Part shown: one piece after another, positions 4,632 to 7,771 of the stretch
Layout: each line of letters starts with the position of its first letter
Numbering within the stretch: the first letter of the stretch is position 1
Source: Schlegelella_A sp035493195
GTDB lineage: Bacteria; Pseudomonadota; Gammaproteobacteria; Burkholderiales; Burkholderiaceae_C
Direction: 5' to 3'
Length of the DNA: 7,771 bases
Assembly (NCBI GenBank): GCA_035493195.1
Contig: DATJIM010000343.1
Location: forward strand, 1-7,771
Made by a program: the position numbers and the translations under genes
The notes under the pieces: generated by a model
Database searches by the model: none
Told to the model about the DNA's origin: nothing
The model's input: the letters and a program-made list of their open reading frames with translations, nothing else

Positions 4632-7433
4632 TCAGCCGGCGATGGCCGCTGCGTCGGCGAGCAGGCGGTTGAGCGTCGTCAGCAGCGCGTCGAGCTCGAC
4701 CGGCTTGACGAGGTGCTCGTCGAAGCCGGCGTCGAGCGCGCGCTGCCGGTCGGTGCCGCGGCCGTAGCCGGTGAGCGCGATGAGCGCGATCGAGCGCGTT
4801 CGCGGGTCGGCGCGCAGCGCCGCGGCGAGCTCGTAGCCGCTCATCTTCGGCAAGCCGATGTCGAGTACCGCGGCTTCCGGAACGAACTCGTCGAGCAGCG
4901 CGAGCGCTTCATGGCCGTCGCGCGCGACCGCGACCTCGTTGCCCTCGAGGCGCAGGATCAGCGCGAGCGACTGCGCGGCATCGTCGTTGTCGTCGACGAC
5001 CAGGATGCGCGCGTGGCGGCCGTGGGCCGGCAGCCGCTGCGGCGCCGGCGGCGGCAGCGCGAGCGACGTTGTGCTGGCGAGCGGCAACGTCACCGTGAAA
5101 CGCGCGCCGCGACCCTCGCCGGCGCTCTCGGCGGCGATCGTGCCGCCGTGCAGCTCGACCAGATTCTTGGCGATCGCGAGGCCCAGGCCGAGCCCGCCGC
5201 TCGCGCGCTGCAGCGGCTGCTCGCCCTGAACGAAGCGCTCGAAGACGTGCGGCAGCAGCGCCGGCGCGATCCCGACGCCGTGATCGACGACCGCGAGCCG
5301 CGCCTCGTCGGCGCTGCTCCGCAGCTCGACGACGATCGGCTGCTCGGGCAAGGAGAACTTGGCAGCGTTGTTGAGCAGGTTGCAGACGACCTGGGTCAGC
5401 CGCACCGGATCGCCGCTCACCCAGACCGGTGCATCGGCGACGCGCACGTCGGGCGGCCGGCGGCCCTGCAGCGCCGGCTGCGTCAGCTCGAGCGCGCGCG
5501 CCACGACGTCGCGGACGTCGACGCGCTCGCGGCGCAGCTCGATCTTGCCCGACGCGATCCGCGAGACGTCGAGCAGGTCGTCGACCATCCGCGAGAGGTG
5601 CGCGACCTGGCGCTCGATCACCTGGCGCTCGTGGTCGGCGGGCGCGTCGCGGCGCGCCATCACCTCGAGCGAGGTGACGATCGGCGCGAGCGGGTTGCGC
5701 AGCTCGTGGCCGAGCATCGCGAGGAACTCGTCCTTCGCGCGGTTGGCGACCTCGGCGTCGCGCAGTGCGTCGCGCGACTCGCCGAACAGGCGCACGTTGT
5801 CGAGCGCGAGCGCGGCGTGCTGCGCGAGCTCGACGATCCCGGCGCCGTCCTCCTCGCTGAAGCGGCGGCGCGAGGAGGCCTGCAGCGCGCACATCGCGCC
5901 GATCGTGCGGCCGCGCGCGACGAGCGGAACGACGCACGCGGCACCGAGGCCGAAATCGAGAACGAAGCGGCGAAAGTCCGGATCGGTGAAGCGCTCGGCA
6001 TCGCCGGGCTCGAGGTTGGCGAGGAACGTCTTGCCGGTCGCCACCGCCCACGTGAACGACCCCGGCGACTCGCTGCTCGACGCGTGCGTGCTGACGAACT
6101 CGCGCATCGCCGCCTCGCGCTCGGGGTCGACATGGCGCGTGAGCTTTCGCTGCAGGACGCCGTCCTTGTCGAGCAGGTCGATCCGGCAGATGTCGGCGAT
6201 GTCGGGGACGATCACCGAGCCGATCGCGGCGAGCGCGGTCTGCTCCTCGAGCGAGCGCGACAGCAGCGCGCCGGCGCTGACGAGCTGGCGCAGCCGCGCT
6301 TGTGCGCGCTCGGCGGCGGCGCGCGCGTCGCGCTCGGCGTCGAGCAGCCGCTCGCGCTCGGCCTCGCTCTGGCGGCGCTGCGCGGCGGCGGCGACGAGCG
6401 CGTCGGAGACCGCCTCGACCTCGCTCACGTCGGCGCGCGCGTCGTGCACCGGCTCGCCGCGGCCGAGCGCGAGCGCGGAGGCGCGCAGGCGCGCGATCGG
6501 CTCGACGATGTTGCGCGAGATCCGCCACGCGGCCATGCCGCCGAGGCCGAGCGAGAGCAGGATGCCGCCGCCGTATGCGACCAGCGACTCGAGCATCGCG
6601 ATCTCCTGGACCGAAGCCGGGATGCCGATCGCGACCGTCCAGTTGGTCGAGTGCAGCCGCGCGATCGCGGTCTGGACGCGAACGCCCTCGACGGTCGACG
6701 TCTCGCCGATCGCCTCGCTGCCCGCCGTGTTTCGAATCAGCGCGAGGAGCGTCGCCGCCGGAAGCTCGCCGAGGCGGCTCTCGTGATCGCGCGAGCGCGC
6801 GACGCGCATGTTGCGGCTGTCGAAGACCGAGACGATCCAGTCGTCCGGGATGCGCTGCTGGCGGACGACGCGCAGGACCGCCTCCGGCCGCACCACCGCC
6901 GTCAGCACGTAGCGCACCTCGCCGTCGTGCAGCACCGGAACGCGCACCGGGATTCCCCAGTTGCCCGATCTCCCGCGCCGCAGCTGGCCGACGACCGGCG
7001 CTCGCGTGCGCGCGACCTCAGCGAGGCTGTCGGGCTCGGTCGGCGGCGCGAGCGGCGCGCCGAACTCGCGTCCGCTGTCGAACAGCTGCGTGCCGTCGGC
7101 AGCGGCGAGCAGCAGCGCGAGCCACTCCGGCCGCGACGCGACGACGCGACGCGCGACGCCGTGCGCCTGGCGCAGGTCGCCGACGGCGGCCGACGCGAAC
7201 GGATCGGCGAGCGCGAGCGACTGCAGCGACGAGACCGTCAGGCGCAGCTCGGTGTCGACCGCGGTCGCGAGCGCGCGTGCCAGGTCGAGCGTCGACTGCT
7301 CGGCCCGGCGTTGCTGCTGCTCGAGCAGCGCCTGCAGCGCGACGCCCGACATCAGCGCGAGCGGCAGGATCGCTGCGGCACCGAGAAGCAACAGCCGCCG
7401 CCGCAGGGGAATCGTCTTCACGCGCGTGCTCAC
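4632..7433 (-). CDS. Hybrid sensor histidine kinase: dCache-HAMP-GAF-HisKA-HATPase-REC
   Basis: Membrane-bound two-component sensor of 933 residues with a receiver fused at its C-terminus. Order: TM1 (about 13-33), periplasmic Cache-type ligand-binding region (about 34-282), TM2 (about 284-304), HAMP (305-357, P312), short coiled coil (350-385), GAF (about 396-549), HisKA with H576 in AMLGHELRNPLAP, and HATPase with N box NLLNNAAKF (685-693), G1 DHGVGI (717-722), F box FERF (731-734) and G2 GGLGLGLAI (746-754). A Pro/Ala linker leads to the receiver with D814-D815, phospho-acceptor D858, T888 and K910. All catalytic residues are present, so both kinase and receiver should be active. The GTG start at 7431-7433 overlaps the stop of the upstream aminotransferase (GTGA). 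No Shine-Dalgarno sequence is visible, so translation is probably coupled. No HPt protein or DNA-binding partner is nearby, so the output is unknown. Cache domains commonly bind amino acids or carboxylates, but the ligand cannot be read here. Confidence 0.94.
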   Translation of the reverse strand: MSTRVKTIPLRRRLLLLGAAAILPLALMSGVALQALLEQQQRRAEQSTLDLARALATAVDTELRLTVSSLQSLALADPFASAAVGDLRQAHGVARRVVASRPEWLALLLAAADGTQLFDSGREFGAPLAPPTEPDSLAEVARTRAPVVGQLRRGRSGNWGIPVRVPVLHDGEVRYVLTAVVRPEAVLRVVRQQRIPDDWIVSVFDSRNMRVARSRDHESRLGELPAATLLALIRNTAGSEAIGETSTVEGVRVQTAIARLHSTNWTVAIGIPASVQEIAMLESLVAYGGGILLSLGLGGMAAWRISRNIVEPIARLRASALALGRGEPVHDARADVSEVEAVSDALVAAAAQRRQSEAERERLLDAERDARAAAERAQARLRQLVSAGALLSRSLEEQTALAAIGSVIVPDIADICRIDLLDKDGVLQRKLTRHVDPEREAAMREFVSTHASSSESPGSFTWAVATGKTFLANLEPGDAERFTDPDFRRFVLDFGLGAACVVPLVARGRTIGAMCALQASSRRRFSEEDGAGIVELAQHAALALDNVRLFGESRDALRDAEVANRAKDEFLAMLGHELRNPLAPIVTSLEVMARRDAPADHERQVIERQVAHLSRMVDDLLDVSRIASGKIELRRERVDVRDVVARALELTQPALQGRRPPDVRVADAPVWVSGDPVRLTQVVCNLLNNAAKFSLPEQPIVVELRSSADEARLAVVDHGVGIAPALLPHVFERFVQGEQPLQRASGGLGLGLAIAKNLVELHGGTIAAESAGEGRGARFTVTLPLASTTSLALPPPAPQRLPAHGRHARILVVDDNDDAAQSLALILRLEGNEVAVARDGHEALALLDEFVPEAAVLDIGLPKMSGYELAAALRADPRTRSIALIALTGYGRGTDRQRALDAGFDEHLVKPVELDALLTTLNRLLADAAAIAG

Positions 7434-7771
7434 AGCGCGTCGACCGCGTCGGCGAAGCGCTCGACGTCCGAGGCGTCGTTGTAGACCTGCAGCGAGACGC
7501 GCGCCCAGAGCGCGCCGCCGCGCGCGATCACCGGCACCTCGATCGCATGGCGCTCGAAGAGCGCGTCGCGCAGCCGCTGCGCCTTCGCGGCGTCGCCGCC
7601 GCCAAGGCGCTCAGGAAGCGGCACCGTCACCATGCAGCCGACCATCGACTCGGGCGTCGTCCAGTCGCGCCGCCAGCGCCGGCAGAGCAGCTGCGCGCTC
7701 TGCCACGCCAGCTCGTGGTTGTGCGCACGCATCGCGGCGACGCCGAGCACGTCGTGCATGAAGTCGAGCGC
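7430..7771 (-). CDS. Class V aminotransferase (isopenicillin-N-epimerase-like), C-terminal part only
   Basis: The C-terminal 113 residues of a pyridoxal-phosphate enzyme. The frame enters from the right edge, so the start, the cofactor lysine and most of the active site are outside the window. The visible part is the small C-terminal domain of fold-type I class V aminotransferases. It has an RAHNHELAW helix start, a VGCMVTVPLPE strand, RLRDALFERHAIEVPV, then LWARVSLQVYNDASDVERFADAV and the stop. The pairing of (I/V)EVPV with a later R(V/I)S-x-Q-x-YN motif is typical of the CefD-like/cysteine-desulfurase-like branch. The substrate cannot be assigned from this fragment. Its TGA overlaps the GTG of the hybrid kinase by 4 bp, so the two form a coupled operon. 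An amino-acid-related signal for that kinase is therefore conceivable but unproven. Confidence 0.85.
   Translation of the reverse strand, partial: ALDFMHDVLGVAAMRAHNHELAWQSAQLLCRRWRRDWTTPESMVGCMVTVPLPERLGGGDAAKAQRLRDALFERHAIEVPVIARGGALWARVSLQVYNDASDVERFADAVDAL

Noticed and set aside
6240..6480. Recurrent gcgcgag/tcgagc motifs as a repeat array
   Set aside because: They are irregularly spaced and reflect Ala/Arg/Leu/Glu codon use in the HAMP and coiled-coil part of the hybrid kinase.
3237..7484. A 1415-codon open frame on the plus strand
   Set aside because: It runs antisense to the hybrid kinase and out of frame through the polymerase gene. Its translation is Arg/Ala/Asp-rich without domains. 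It stays open because GC-rich third positions rarely create stops in that phase.

Overview
This is a high-GC chromosomal segment from a bacterium, most likely a proteobacterium. The Kdp/Kup signalling genes, the dCache-GAF hybrid kinase and the NHEJ-type polymerase suggest a beta- or delta-like lineage, but the sequence does not fix the taxon. It holds six protein-coding genes and almost no non-coding DNA. No rRNA, tRNA, CRISPR array, insertion sequence or integration signature was seen.

Left block, minus strand (1-3426): a sensor kinase, a response regulator and a potassium transporter in the transcription order kdpD-like, kdpE, kup. The kinase is a short KdpD. It keeps the four-helix DUF4118 region, a GAF-like region and the catalytic core, but it lacks the roughly 400-residue cytoplasmic N-terminus of classical KdpD. 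An in-frame stop just upstream shows that it really starts here. The output partner in view is Kup, not the KdpFABC ATPase. The kdpD-like and kup start regions carry matching 18-bp sites, CTGATGCATTCCTGATGC and CTTATGCGTTCCTGACGC. Each consists of two 7-bp direct repeats 11 bp apart and sits exactly 9 bp from a -10-like hexamer. This is the layout of a PhoB/OmpR-family activator box, so KdpE is the natural candidate to bind it. The inferred circuit is a KdpDE pair that autoregulates and switches on a Kup carrier. A 12-codon minicistron appears to couple kdpD and kdpE translation.

Centre (3427-4620): a 111-bp divergent intergenic region, then on the plus strand a stand-alone LigD-type polymerase/primase domain of 360 residues, with no ligase or nuclease domain attached.

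Right block, minus strand (4632-7771): the C-terminal 113 residues of a PLP-dependent class V aminotransferase (isopenicillin-N-epimerase-like), which continues past the window edge. It overlaps by 4 bp (GTGA) with a 933-residue membrane hybrid histidine kinase of the form dCache-HAMP-GAF-HisKA-HATPase-REC. This kinase converges on the polymerase gene with only 11 bp between stop codons.

The best candidate for something not yet described is the potassium circuit: a truncated KdpD, KdpE and Kup tied together by a shared tandem-repeat operator.
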